Assembly: GCF_004786095.1 (NCBI RefSeq) | Contig: NZ_RHPJ01000002.1 | Span: forward strand, 1-64,000 | Reading direction: 5' to 3' | Length of the DNA: 64,000 nucleotides | DNA from: Serinibacter arcticus | GTDB lineage: Bacteria; Actinomycetota; Actinomycetes; Actinomycetales; Beutenbergiaceae | In this document: positions 16,922 to 24,029 of the stretch, piece by piece | Numbering within the stretch: the first letter of the stretch is position 1 | How the letters are laid out: the number at the start of each line of letters is the position of its first letter | The notes under the pieces: model-generated | Told to the model about the DNA's origin: nothing | What the model saw: the letters and a program-made list of their open reading frames with translations, nothing else | The model's database searches: none | Made by a program: the position numbers and the translations under genes

Positions 16922-17599
16922 TCAGTCCTTCGTGTCTGTGGCTGCGGTGTCTGCGGGTGCGCCGGCGTCGGCGCCGATCAGTCGGCGCGTGTCGGCCGTG
17001 ACCTCGCGGCCGGCGGCCTCGCGCTCGGCGGCCAGGGCGGCGGCCATGCGCACCAGCTCGTCGTCGCGACGGCGCTCCAGCCCGTCGACCGCTGCGAGCG
17101 GCACGCCCGTGAACAGGCACTTCAGCACCGCGTGGCGCCACTCGCCGTCCGGGAGGTGCTCGCTCGCGTACGGCCCGACGGCGGCCGCAACCAGCCGCGT
17201 GTCGTTGGCGCGCAGGGCGTCGCGCACCATGTCCAGGGCCGCCGCTGGGACGCTGTCGAGGTCGAGGTCGCGCAGCGCACGCAGCACGGCTCGACGCTCG
17301 TCGGCGTCGCCGTGGTGGTAGAGGTCGGCGAGGACCTCGACCGCCGCGGCCGGAGCGCCCGCCACCGGGCGCCAGGCCAGGAGCAGCTCGCGCCGCCCGA
17401 GGTCCTCCAGGCGGGGGTGCAGCAGGTCGTCGGGATCGCCGGCGGCATCGTGGTCGGAGGCGGGGCCGCGCCCCAGCGTCCGCGCGGCGGCGGCGAACAG
17501 CACGGGCAGCGCGCCCGGGTCGGTGCGCACCCTCTCCTGCTGCTGCGCGAGGCGCTGGGTGTCGAGCCCCGTGTCGAGACCTGCGTTCGGCTGGGTCAT
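16922..17599 (-). CDS. EboA-like protein
   Basis: A 225-residue all-helical, Ala/Arg-rich soluble protein with the EboA pattern: alternating short helices, LAWRPVAGAPAAAVEVLADLYHHGDADERRAVLRAL, and a C-terminal CLFTGVPLAAVDGLERR. HEAT-like packing is plausible from the helix spacing. EboA has no known activity and serves as a marker of ebo clusters. The ATG overlaps the stop of the isomerase gene (ATGA), and the TatD GTG begins three bases after its stop. No signal peptide or membrane segment. The assignment depends on both sequence pattern and context; the N-terminal 20 residues (TQPNAGLDTGLD) look unstructured. Confidence 0.82.
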   Translation of the reverse strand: MTQPNAGLDTGLDTQRLAQQQERVRTDPGALPVLFAAAARTLGRGPASDHDAAGDPDDLLHPRLEDLGRRELLLAWRPVAGAPAAAVEVLADLYHHGDADERRAVLRALRDLDLDSVPAAALDMVRDALRANDTRLVAAAVGPYASEHLPDGEWRHAVLKCLFTGVPLAAVDGLERRRDDELVRMAAALAAEREAAGREVTADTRRLIGADAGAPADTAATDTKD

Positions 17600-18483
17600 G
17601 CGATCGTCCTCCCTGACGTCACTGCGGATTCGCGCGGGCCACCGAGCGCCACCCCGGCCGTGGCCGCGGCGGCGCGCACGGCGGCCAGCGAGCTGGTGGC
17701 CACGCGGGGCGCGGCGTGGTTGTGGCGGGCGAGCTCGACGCTCATCAGCCCGGCGTAGCCGACCGCGGCGAGCTCGCGCAGCAGCGGCGGGAGGTCGACC
17801 TCGCCGTCGCCGAGCTCGAGGTGCTCGTGCACCCCGCGGCGCATGTCGTCGACCTGCACGTGCGCCACGAGCGGACCGTACGTGCGCACGACGGCGACCG
17901 CGTCCTCCTCGTTGCACGTGAGGTGGCCGAGGTCGAGCGTCATGCGCAGGTGATCGGGTCGGCCGGTGCGCGCGAACAGCTCGTCCACGTCGGCGGCACG
18001 CTCGAGGAACATGCCGGGCTCCGGCTCGACGGCGAGCGTCACGCCCGCGCGCTCCGCGGCGTCGAGCACCGGGTCGAGCGTGGTGAGGACACGGTCCCAG
18101 GCGACGTCGTCGGACACGCCCTCGGGCAGGATCCCCGACCACAGGTGCACCACGGGGGCGCCCAGGTCGACAGCGACGTCGACGGCGCGCAGCAGCAGAT
18201 CGGTGCGCCGCTCCCGGCCGTCGTCGGAGACCAGCGTGGGGTGGTGCTTGTGGCGCGGGTCGAGCAGGAAGCGCGCACCGGTCTCGATGACGACGGCGAG
18301 CTCGCACTCCGCGAGCAGTCGCGCCACGTGCGCGGTGCGCGCCACCACGTCGTCGGCGAACGGGTCGAGGTGGGCGTGGTCGAGCGTGAGGGCGACACCG
18401 CCGTAGCCGAGGTCGGCGAGGAGGCGGAGGGCGTCGTCGAGCCGGTGATCGGTGAGGCCGTTGGTGCCGTACGCGGGGATCAT
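17596..18483 (-). CDS. Sugar phosphate isomerase/epimerase in the ebo-like operon
   Basis: A 295-residue xylose-isomerase-like TIM barrel: MIPAYGTNGLTDHRLDDAL start, VIETGARFLLDP, VHLWSGILP, VEPEPGMFLE (Glu ligand), LDLGHLTCNEED (Asp/His), VAHVQVDDMRRGVHEH (His) and MSVELARH (Glu). It is distinct from the EboE-like barrel three genes on, so the operon has two barrels of this fold. The ATG at 18483 follows a 72-base array of 12-base repeats that separates it from the UbiA gene; it is the only wide junction in the operon and lacks a strong ribosome site. Substrate unknown. Confidence 0.9.
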   Translation of the reverse strand: MIPAYGTNGLTDHRLDDALRLLADLGYGGVALTLDHAHLDPFADDVVARTAHVARLLAECELAVVIETGARFLLDPRHKHHPTLVSDDGRERRTDLLLRAVDVAVDLGAPVVHLWSGILPEGVSDDVAWDRVLTTLDPVLDAAERAGVTLAVEPEPGMFLERAADVDELFARTGRPDHLRMTLDLGHLTCNEEDAVAVVRTYGPLVAHVQVDDMRRGVHEHLELGDGEVDLPPLLRELAAVGYAGLMSVELARHNHAAPRVATSSLAAVRAAAATAGVALGGPRESAVTSGRTIA

Positions 18484-18496
18484 CGCCGGTCGGCGT

Positions 18497-18568
18497 TCAG
18501 GTCGGTGCTCAGGTCGGTGCTCAGATCGGCGTTCACGACGGGGCTCAGATCGGCGTTCACGACGGGGC
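18497..18568 (-). repeat. 12-bp tandem array, each unit ending in TGA on the coding strand
   Basis: Six units of 12 bases follow the UbiA stop. On the + strand they are two of TCAGGTCGGTGC, then two copies of the 24-mer made of TCAGATCGGCGT plus TCACGACGGGGC. Read on the minus strand every unit ends in TGA, in frame with the UbiA stop, so the array looks like a serial duplication of the gene end. Confidence 0.9.
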
Positions 18569-19441
18569 TCACGTCGTCGCGATCCGGCGGGCGAGCCTCT
18601 GCATGACCGGGGCGAGGCCGACGAGCGCGAGACCCGCGAGCGGGGTCGCGGCGGCGGCGAGCTGCGCGGCCTGGAGCGGGAGGAGGCCCTTGATGCCGCG
18701 GCGCGTGGCGTCCAGCACGGTGCCGGCGTCGGGCGACGTGGCCGCGGCGGCCTGCGCCCGGCCGACCGTGACGCCGTAGAGCGCGGCGAGCCCCGCCGTC
18801 GCGACGGCGTCGCGCCAGTGCGCACGACGCTCGCCCACGAGCGTGCCGACGACGGTCGCGGTGGCCACGCTCGCCGTCGTGGCGACGGCGGACCAGCCCG
18901 TGACCGGGTCGGAGCCGTTGACCTCACCGCGCGCCAGGGCCGTGACGGCGACCGTGTGGGCGCCGGTCGCGAACGCGGCCGGGAGGGCGGCGCGGTGGCC
19001 GCACGCGCCGAGCATGACGTCGAGCCCGCGGGCCGCCCCCATGACGAGGGGGCCGACCGGGGTCGGCTTGGCGAGCAGGTCGTAGGACCACGCGGCCGCG
19101 GCGACGGCGACCGCGACACCGAACCCGCGGCGCCCGAGACCGGTGGCCAGCAGGAGGCCGGCCCCCGTGAGTCCACCCGCGAGCGCGAGCGCGTAGCGCG
19201 GGGTGATGCGACCGGACGGGAGGGGTCGCTCGGGGCGTTCGACGGCGTCGAGCTCGCGGTCGGAGTAGTCGTTCAGCGCCATCCCGGCGAGGTAGAAGCA
19301 CGCCGCCGCGGCGGGGGCGAAGGCGGTGCGGGCACCCGCGGGCCAGCCGGCGGCCGCGGCCCCGGCGAGCGAGTCACCGGGGACGGAGATGACGGCGGGC
19401 AGCCGGACGAGCTCGGCGAGATCGGCGAACGAGGGCGTCAC
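18569..19441 (-). CDS. UbiA-family prenyltransferase, EboC-like (SCO3242-type)
   Basis: A 290-residue integral membrane protein with about eight hydrophobic segments. The first Asp-rich prenyl-diphosphate motif is NDYSDRELDAVERPERPLPSG (N at about residue 58), and the second region is YDLLAKPTPVGPLVMGAARGLD. UbiA enzymes attach prenyl chains to small acceptors in the membrane; in ebo clusters this gene is EboC. The closest actinobacterial relatives I recognise are of the SCO3242 group, which also sits beside an inositol-phosphate-synthase-like gene. GTG start overlaps the preceding stop (GTGA). The 3' end runs into an array of 12-base repeats. Acceptor and chain length are unknown. Confidence 0.9.
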   Translation of the reverse strand: MTPSFADLAELVRLPAVISVPGDSLAGAAAAGWPAGARTAFAPAAAACFYLAGMALNDYSDRELDAVERPERPLPSGRITPRYALALAGGLTGAGLLLATGLGRRGFGVAVAVAAAAWSYDLLAKPTPVGPLVMGAARGLDVMLGACGHRAALPAAFATGAHTVAVTALARGEVNGSDPVTGWSAVATTASVATATVVGTLVGERRAHWRDAVATAGLAALYGVTVGRAQAAAATSPDAGTVLDATRRGIKGLLPLQAAQLAAAATPLAGLALVGLAPVMQRLARRIATT

Positions 19442-20727
19442 GGGGTCGGCTGCGTGGCGGGTGCGGCCGACGCCGCGGCCGACGCCGTGCTGCGCGCGGG
19501 CAGCTCGCCGATCCAGTCCACGAGGCTGTGCCACTGCTCGTCGAGCGCGTGCGAGCGTCCGGCGAGCGGCTCCTTGAAGAAGAACCCGAGCGCCGACAGC
19601 GGACCGGACTGGCCGGCGTCGTGCGCGCGGTCGAGGAGCCGGACGAGGTCGAGGACCAGCGGGGCCGCGAGCGCCGAGTCGGCGCCCTGCCACGTGAACT
19701 GCATGGTCATCCGGGTGCCGAGGAAGCCCGAGAAGGAGATGTGGTCCCACGCGGTCTTCCAGTCGCCCTGGTCGGCGACGTAGTCGATGCGCACCGGACC
19801 CTCGACGGGGTAGCCGAGGATCGTGGAGACCGTGAGGCCCTTGGTGGTGGTCTTGCTCTTGGCGGCCTCGGGGTCGCTGAGGGTCTCGCCGTCGCCGCCG
19901 CCGAGGATGTTCATGGCGGTCCAGCTGTTCACGCGGAGCGCGCGGCGGCCGAACAGCGGCGCGAGCGCGGACTTCACCAGGGTCTCGCCGGTCTTGCCAT
20001 CGCGGCCCGCCCACGGGATGCCGAGCTCGCGGGCGAGCGCGTCGAGCGCGCCGCACGCGGGGCCCGTGCTGGGGGTGAACGCGGCGAGCGGGAAGCCGGC
20101 CCGGAAGGCGGCGTAGGCGTAGAGCGAGCTGATCGGGAGGGGCGAGCCTCCGCCGTCGAGCTCGGCCTCGAGCGTGGCGAGATCGTCCAGCGCGGGCGAC
20201 GGCACGACGGGCGGCTCGGTGCTGGAGACGTCGACGACGACGACGCGGTTCAGACCGTTCTCGTCGCGGAAGGCCGTCAGGTCGCGCACGAGCTGCTCGA
20301 TGCCGGCGCGCTGCGGGACACCGGCGGCGACGCCGGGACGGATGCGCGCCTCGACCTCGGCGAGCTCGGCGGCCAGCTGGTCGGGCAGGCCGTAGGGGAT
20401 GACGCCGCTGCGCGCGAGGTTCGCGGCCTGCTCGGCGACGGTGTGCTGCGCGACGTCGTGGCCGCCGATCACGAGATCGGTGAGGGGGACGAGGTCGGCC
20501 GCGGCGACGTCGGGCAGCTCGGAGACGAGGCCGTCGGTCGGGGCGAGGCCGCGCTGGATCGCGAGCAGCCCCACGGTCGCGGTGGCCGCGACGGAGCCGC
20601 GGGCGCCGATGAACCAGATTCCCGTGCGGGCGCGCACGTGCGATCCTGGGGTGGCGGCGGGGCCTGCGGTGTCCGGAGCGGCGTCCGTGGCGAGGGACGA
20701 CGGCGTCGAGGACTCAACGTTGAGCAT
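19438..20727 (-). CDS. Inositol-3-phosphate synthase family protein (Ino1-like), first gene of the ebo-like operon
   Basis: A 429-residue protein. A disordered N-terminus (1-30) precedes a modified NAD-binding loop FIGARGSVAATAT; then VVVDVSSTEPP, FTPSTGPACGALDALARELG, KTGETLVKSALAPLF, RVNSWTAMNILGGGDGETL, SKTTTKG and FSGFLGTRM follow the Ino1 domain order. Ino1 enzymes convert glucose-6-phosphate to inositol-3-phosphate through enzyme-bound NAD, with Lys catalysis; the Lys residues of KTGETLVKS and SKTTTKG are kept. It differs from the housekeeping Ino1 in the glycine loop, so a sugar-cyclising role on another substrate is possible. It occupies the place where cyanobacterial ebo operons carry the sugar-phosphate cyclase EboD. 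The tail (STASAAASAAPAT) is low complexity. Probably leaderless. Confidence 0.88.
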   Translation of the reverse strand: MLNVESSTPSSLATDAAPDTAGPAATPGSHVRARTGIWFIGARGSVAATATVGLLAIQRGLAPTDGLVSELPDVAAADLVPLTDLVIGGHDVAQHTVAEQAANLARSGVIPYGLPDQLAAELAEVEARIRPGVAAGVPQRAGIEQLVRDLTAFRDENGLNRVVVVDVSSTEPPVVPSPALDDLATLEAELDGGGSPLPISSLYAYAAFRAGFPLAAFTPSTGPACGALDALARELGIPWAGRDGKTGETLVKSALAPLFGRRALRVNSWTAMNILGGGDGETLSDPEAAKSKTTTKGLTVSTILGYPVEGPVRIDYVADQGDWKTAWDHISFSGFLGTRMTMQFTWQGADSALAAPLVLDLVRLLDRAHDAGQSGPLSALGFFFKEPLAGRSHALDEQWHSLVDWIGELPARSTASAAASAAPATQPTP

Positions 20728-20733
20728 GGCTCC

Positions 20734-20761
20734 ACGGTACTCGGCTTTCGTTGCCGGTCAA
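20734..20761 (-). promoter_or_regulatory. Leaderless promoter of the ebo-like operon
   Basis: TTGACC (20756-20761), a 16-base spacer and TACCGT (20734-20739) end six bases before the ATG, so the transcript should start at the start codon. A perfect palindrome CTCAACGTTGAG (20713-20724) spans the first codons and could be an operator. AACGAAAG is repeated at the promoter and about 35 bases upstream. Confidence 0.55.
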
Positions 20762-20826
20762 GCAAACGTAGTGAGTGTTCCGTCAGACTTTCGTTCGCGA
20801 TCGCCACATGGACTGGCGCGGCTGCC

Positions 20827-20880
20827 GAGAACGTCCTGGCTCGCGTTCTGGTTGCCCGTTCCGCGAGCCATGACGTTCTC
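20827..20880. repeat. 54-bp GAGAACGTC hairpin repeat, copy B
   Basis: The best-formed copy: about 19 of 20 outer bases pair (GAGAACGTC-TGGCTCGCG against its complement), with a loop of about 14 bases. It lies between the Ino1-like gene start and the end of the NmrA-like gene. Confidence 0.9.
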
Positions 20881-20900
20881 GGCGTCCGGCCTCGACCGCG

Positions 20901-21704
20901 TCAGCGCGCGAGCGCCTCCGCGAACGTCCGGGGAGCGCGGCCGAGCGCCTCCTGGACCCCCGTGTCGAGGTGGGCGTTGTCGCCGCGTCGGATCGCGGTG
21001 AACAGGCTCACGAGCTGCTCCACGAGGGCGGGCGGCAGCTCCGCACCGGCCGCTTCGGCCCACGCTGCGGTGTCCGCCGCGACGAACGCCAGGTCGCGCG
21101 ACGTCGCTGCCCCCACCAGCGCGATCGCCTGCTCGAAGGTCAGGAGCTCGGGACCCGAGAGCTCGTAGGTCCGGCCGTCGTGCCGTGCCGACAGGAGCGC
21201 GTCGACCGCCACGGCCGCGATGTCGGCCGCGTCGATGAAGGGTTCGGCACCGTCGCCCACCGGGAGGGTGAGCGATCCGCCCGCGAGCTCGGGCACGAAC
21301 ATCCCCTCGGTGAAGTTCTGCACGAACCACGAGGGTCGCAGCACGACGGCGGGGATGCCCGCCGCGGCGACGGCCTCCTCGAACGCCGGGACGATGCTCT
21401 CGCCGCCCTGCTCGGGGTGGCGCGCGGAGAGGAGCACGAGGCGCTCGACCCCCGCCTTCTCGACGACGTCGGCGAACGGCCCGAGGTCGACGATCGTCTC
21501 GGGCGGCACGACGAACGCGGCGCCGACTCCCGCGAATGCCGCGGGCCAGGTGCTCGCGTCCTCCCAGTCGAGGCGGACGGGCGTGGACCGGGACGCGGGC
21601 CGGACGGTGCGGCCGGCGGCGGTGAGGCCGGCGACGACGCGTCGGCCCACCTTCCCACCGGCGCCGGTGACGAGGACGGGACGGGTCTGCTGTGTGGTGG
21701 TCAT
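20901..21704 (-). CDS. NmrA-like NAD(P)-binding oxidoreductase
   Basis: A 267-residue atypical short-chain reductase of the NmrA/QOR2 type. The Rossmann loop TGAGGKVGRRV is at residues 13-23, a weak NADP-selectivity stretch RPASRSTPVRLDW follows, and VVLRPSWFVQNFTEG marks the substrate side. A Tyr-Lys catalytic pair is not evident, so it may sense or reduce quinones or simply bind NADP. The ATG follows AGGA. It is divergent from an AraC-family gene across 81 bases containing repeated GCATCCAT, so that regulator probably controls it. The open frame extends far upstream through the regulator gene but only the part from MTTTQQTRPVLVTGAGG has family similarity. Confidence 0.9.
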   Translation of the reverse strand: MTTTQQTRPVLVTGAGGKVGRRVVAGLTAAGRTVRPASRSTPVRLDWEDASTWPAAFAGVGAAFVVPPETIVDLGPFADVVEKAGVERLVLLSARHPEQGGESIVPAFEEAVAAAGIPAVVLRPSWFVQNFTEGMFVPELAGGSLTLPVGDGAEPFIDAADIAAVAVDALLSARHDGRTYELSGPELLTFEQAIALVGAATSRDLAFVAADTAAWAEAAGAELPPALVEQLVSLFTAIRRGDNAHLDTGVQEALGRAPRTFAEALAR

Positions 21705-21772
21705 GCATCCATCCTGGGTAGCGTCGGCAAGATGAACCATGGGTGTCCGTCGCGCATCCATGTGCGTTCGTC

Positions 21773-21778
21773 TACCGT
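21773..21778 (+). promoter_or_regulatory. Leaderless -10 box (TACCGT) of the AraC gene
   Basis: TACCGT ends seven bases before the ATG, so transcription should begin at the start codon. No clear -35 box is seen; an AraC-type autoregulator often makes one unnecessary. Confidence 0.45.
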
Positions 21779-21785
21779 GGTGGGC

Positions 21786-22721
21786 ATGGACGCCGTCGAC
21801 GATGCTCTCGCTCACCTCCGGGTGACCGGCTCGATGGTCGGTCGGACCCTGGTCGACCCGCCCTGGGGTCTGGCCGTCGACTCCGCGTACCCGTGCGTCC
21901 TGGCGGCCGCGACCCAGGGGACCATGTGGGTCACCTACGGCGACGCCGCGCCGTTCCTCGTCGAGGAGGGCGGGGTCGTGATCGTCGCGGGCGGCGCCGT
22001 GCTCCGCCTCGGCGATCGACCGAACTCCCCGGTCGACGTCGTGATCAACGACCGCGACGCGTGCTTCGACCCCGCCACGGGGGCGGACCTGTCGCAGTCG
22101 TGCTCCCTCGGCGGGCGAACCTTCGGCGATCCCGACGGTTCCGTCTCGGTCCTGGTCGGCGCCTACCACTCGACCAGCGAGACGTACGCGATGTTCAACC
22201 AGGACCTCCCCGACGTCGTGGTGCTGCCCCCGAACGACGACGTCACCCCCGTCCTCGGGGTGATCGCCGCCGAGGCCACGCGGAACCGTCCCGGCCAGCA
22301 GGTCGCCGTCGACCGCCTCATGGAGCTCCTCGCGATCGCGACGATCCGTCGCTGGCTCGGCGAGAACCCGGACGCCGTCGGCTGGCCGACGGCGCTGGAG
22401 GACCCGGTCGTGGGGCCGGCGCTGCAGGCGATCCGCGAGGACCCGGCGCAACCGTGGACGGTCGCCTCGCTCGCCGCCGAGGCCGCGGTGTCACGCGCCG
22501 CGTTCGCGCGCGCCTTCACGGCTCGGGTCGGGGTCCCGCCCCTGACGCACCTGCGGCGGTGGCGGATGGCCGTCGCCACGGACCTGATGCGGGCGGAGCC
22601 GCACCTGTCGCTGGCGGAGGTGGCGGCGCGCGTGGGCTACGGCGACCAGTTCGGTTTCTCGACCGCGTACCGCCGGGTCCGGGGCGTCGCGCCGTCGACG
22701 GCCCGCCGCCGCGCGGCCTGA
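21786..22721 (+). CDS. AraC-family transcriptional regulator with cupin domain
   Basis: A 311-residue protein. The N-terminal half is an AraC_binding_2/cupin-6 type sensor (residues 1-185; PPWGLAVDSAYPCVLAA, VLVGAYHS). The C-terminal half is a double HTH (about 205-305; DPAQPWTVASLAAEAAVSRAAFARAF and SLAEVAARVGYGDQFGFSTAYRR), ending in basic residues. Members with this cupin usually control a divergent reductase gene, here the NmrA-like gene. The ATG at 21786 is chosen because the cupin starts there and a -10 box lies seven bases upstream. A 54-bp hairpin repeat lies 15 bases after the stop and may terminate it. Confidence 0.93.
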   Translation: MDAVDDALAHLRVTGSMVGRTLVDPPWGLAVDSAYPCVLAAATQGTMWVTYGDAAPFLVEEGGVVIVAGGAVLRLGDRPNSPVDVVINDRDACFDPATGADLSQSCSLGGRTFGDPDGSVSVLVGAYHSTSETYAMFNQDLPDVVVLPPNDDVTPVLGVIAAEATRNRPGQQVAVDRLMELLAIATIRRWLGENPDAVGWPTALEDPVVGPALQAIREDPAQPWTVASLAAEAAVSRAAFARAFTARVGVPPLTHLRRWRMAVATDLMRAEPHLSLAEVAARVGYGDQFGFSTAYRRVRGVAPSTARRRAA

Positions 22722-22736
22722 CCGCAGCCTCCCGGC

Positions 22737-22790
22737 GAGAACGTCCCCGCTAGCGTTCTGAGCCCTCCTGCCGCGACCCAGGACGTTCTC
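22737..22790. repeat. 54-bp GAGAACGTC hairpin repeat, copy C
   Basis: Same length and ends as copies A and B, with 14 of 19 outer positions pairing. It starts 15 bases after the AraC stop codon. Confidence 0.85.
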
Positions 22791-22862
22791 GGCAGTGCCC
22801 GAGGGCTCCGGAAACCGGGAACGGGCTCGCACCCGACCGCCACCCTGCGCGAGGATCCACGC

Positions 22863-23201
22863 ATGACACGGACGTCACCGATCGGGGGTCGGCAGGCCTC
22901 CCCCGACACCCCCACCCGCACGGAGGAGGCCCTGGAGCTCCGAGCCGATCCCGACGACATCGCCCACCTCGTGTGCTGCCGCGACGACGAGTGGCGGCTC
23001 GGGTTCTGCGGTGCCCCGGGCGAGTATCTGAACTTCGCGGCCGAGACGGTCTGCACGATGTGCGTCGAGGTCGCCGAGCAGCGCCTGCCCGGCTGCTTCG
23101 ACAACGACCCGATGCGCTGTCCCAACGACCACCTGCCGTGCCCGGACCTCACCGACGTCTACCTCCGGGCGATGGATCTGACCGACGGCGGAACCTCGTG
23201 A
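22863..23201 (+). CDS. Cysteine-rich protein of unknown function
   Basis: A 112-residue protein I do not recognise. It has eight Cys after residue 38 in the order CC, C, C-x2-C, C, C, C with His residues between (DDIAHLVCC, VCTMCVEV, GCFDNDPMRCPNDHLPC), which suggests a zinc or iron-sulfur site. There is no signal peptide or membrane segment. The first 30 residues are polar and probably flexible. Its stop overlaps the GTG of the GyrI-like gene (GTGA), so the two are co-translated. GAGGAT before the ATG can serve as a ribosome site. Confidence 0.75.
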   Translation: MTRTSPIGGRQASPDTPTRTEEALELRADPDDIAHLVCCRDDEWRLGFCGAPGEYLNFAAETVCTMCVEVAEQRLPGCFDNDPMRCPNDHLPCPDLTDVYLRAMDLTDGGTS

Positions 23202-23989
23202 CCAGCACGGCCGGGCCCACCGACCTGAAGAAGCAGCTCCCGAGCTGCACCGCGCGGCGCGGCCGCTTCGACGTCCTCACGGTGCCGCCCCTGACCTACC
23301 TGATGATCGACGGCCACGGCGACCCCAACACCGCCCCCGCCTACGCCGACGTCCTCGCCACGCTCTACCCGGTCGCGTACACGTTGAAGCTCCTCAGTCG
23401 CGACGAGCTCGCGCGCGACCACGTCGTCATGCCGCTCGAGGCCCTGTGGTGGTCCGACGACATGGCGTCCTTCACGAGCGCGCGCGACAAGTCGACCTGG
23501 AGCTGGACCGCCATGATCCTCACCCCGGAGTGGATCACCGGCGGGCACGTCGCGACGGCGGTCGCCGCCGTCCGACAGAAGCGGGGCGACGACGGCGCAC
23601 CGGCCCTCGACCGCCTCCGTCACGAGACCCTCGACGAGGGCCTCGTCGTCCAGACCCTCCACGTCGGCCCCGACGACGACGAGGGCCCGGTCCTCGCCGA
23701 GATGCACGGTGAAGTGATCCCCGCGCGAAGCCTCGAGATGACACGAGCAGATCACGACGGCGATCGAGGAGGAGCGCACGTTGCGATCCGACCTGGCCGC
23801 CGGCCGCATCTCCCACGAGCAGGAGCACGCGCGCATCGCCGAGCTCGAGCGGCAGCTCGACCAGCTGTGGGACCTGCTGCGCCGACGGGACGCCGAGCGA
23901 TCGATCGGCCACGACCCGTCCGGCGTCCGCCCGCGACCCGAAGGCGTCGTCGAGGGTTACATCGGTTAGATCCTGCGACAGCCGGTTGA
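23198..23989 (+). CDS. GyrI-like small-molecule-binding protein with aberrant C-terminus
   Basis: Residues 1-180 match the GyrI-like family (KKQLPSCTARRGRFDVLTVPPLTYLMIDGHGDPN start; EALWW; DKSTWSWTAMILTPEWIT; EMHGEVIPARSLEMT). Normal members then continue with a short HHEIYLSDP-type ending. Here the family similarity stops after EMT and the frame continues about 80 residues through a downstream DUF2630 gene in the wrong frame, giving an Arg/Pro-rich tail. I read this as a deletion that removed the GyrI 3' end and the DUF2630 start. The protein may still bind a ligand but its tail is not ancestral. GTG start overlaps the preceding stop. Confidence 0.75.
   Translation: MTSTAGPTDLKKQLPSCTARRGRFDVLTVPPLTYLMIDGHGDPNTAPAYADVLATLYPVAYTLKLLSRDELARDHVVMPLEALWWSDDMASFTSARDKSTWSWTAMILTPEWITGGHVATAVAAVRQKRGDDGAPALDRLRHETLDEGLVVQTLHVGPDDDEGPVLAEMHGEVIPARSLEMTRADHDGDRGGAHVAIRPGRRPHLPRAGARAHRRARAAARPAVGPAAPTGRRAIDRPRPVRRPPATRRRRRGLHRLDPATAG
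23781..23969 (+). pseudogene. DUF2630 protein that has lost its start (TTG restart possible)
   Basis: From 23742 the frame HEQITTAIEEERTLRSDLAAG...EHARIAELERQLDQLWDLLRRR...VRPRPEGVVEGYIG matches almost the whole DUF2630 family, a small helical protein of unknown role. A TGA at 23739 sits where the initiator should be, so the first 13 family residues lack a start. A TTG at 23781 has a good GGAGGAG site seven bases upstream and could give a 62-residue form. The gene lies inside the GyrI-like frame. Confidence 0.65.
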
Positions 23990-24029
23990 ACGGCGTGACT
24001 CCCCCGGCGGCGTGCGGTTCCATCGACCC

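Noticed and set aside
16922-18307. A 461-residue long form of the EboA-like protein
   Set aside because: The extra N-terminus is the shadow of the isomerase gene; the ATG at 17599 overlapping the isomerase stop fits the rest of the operon.
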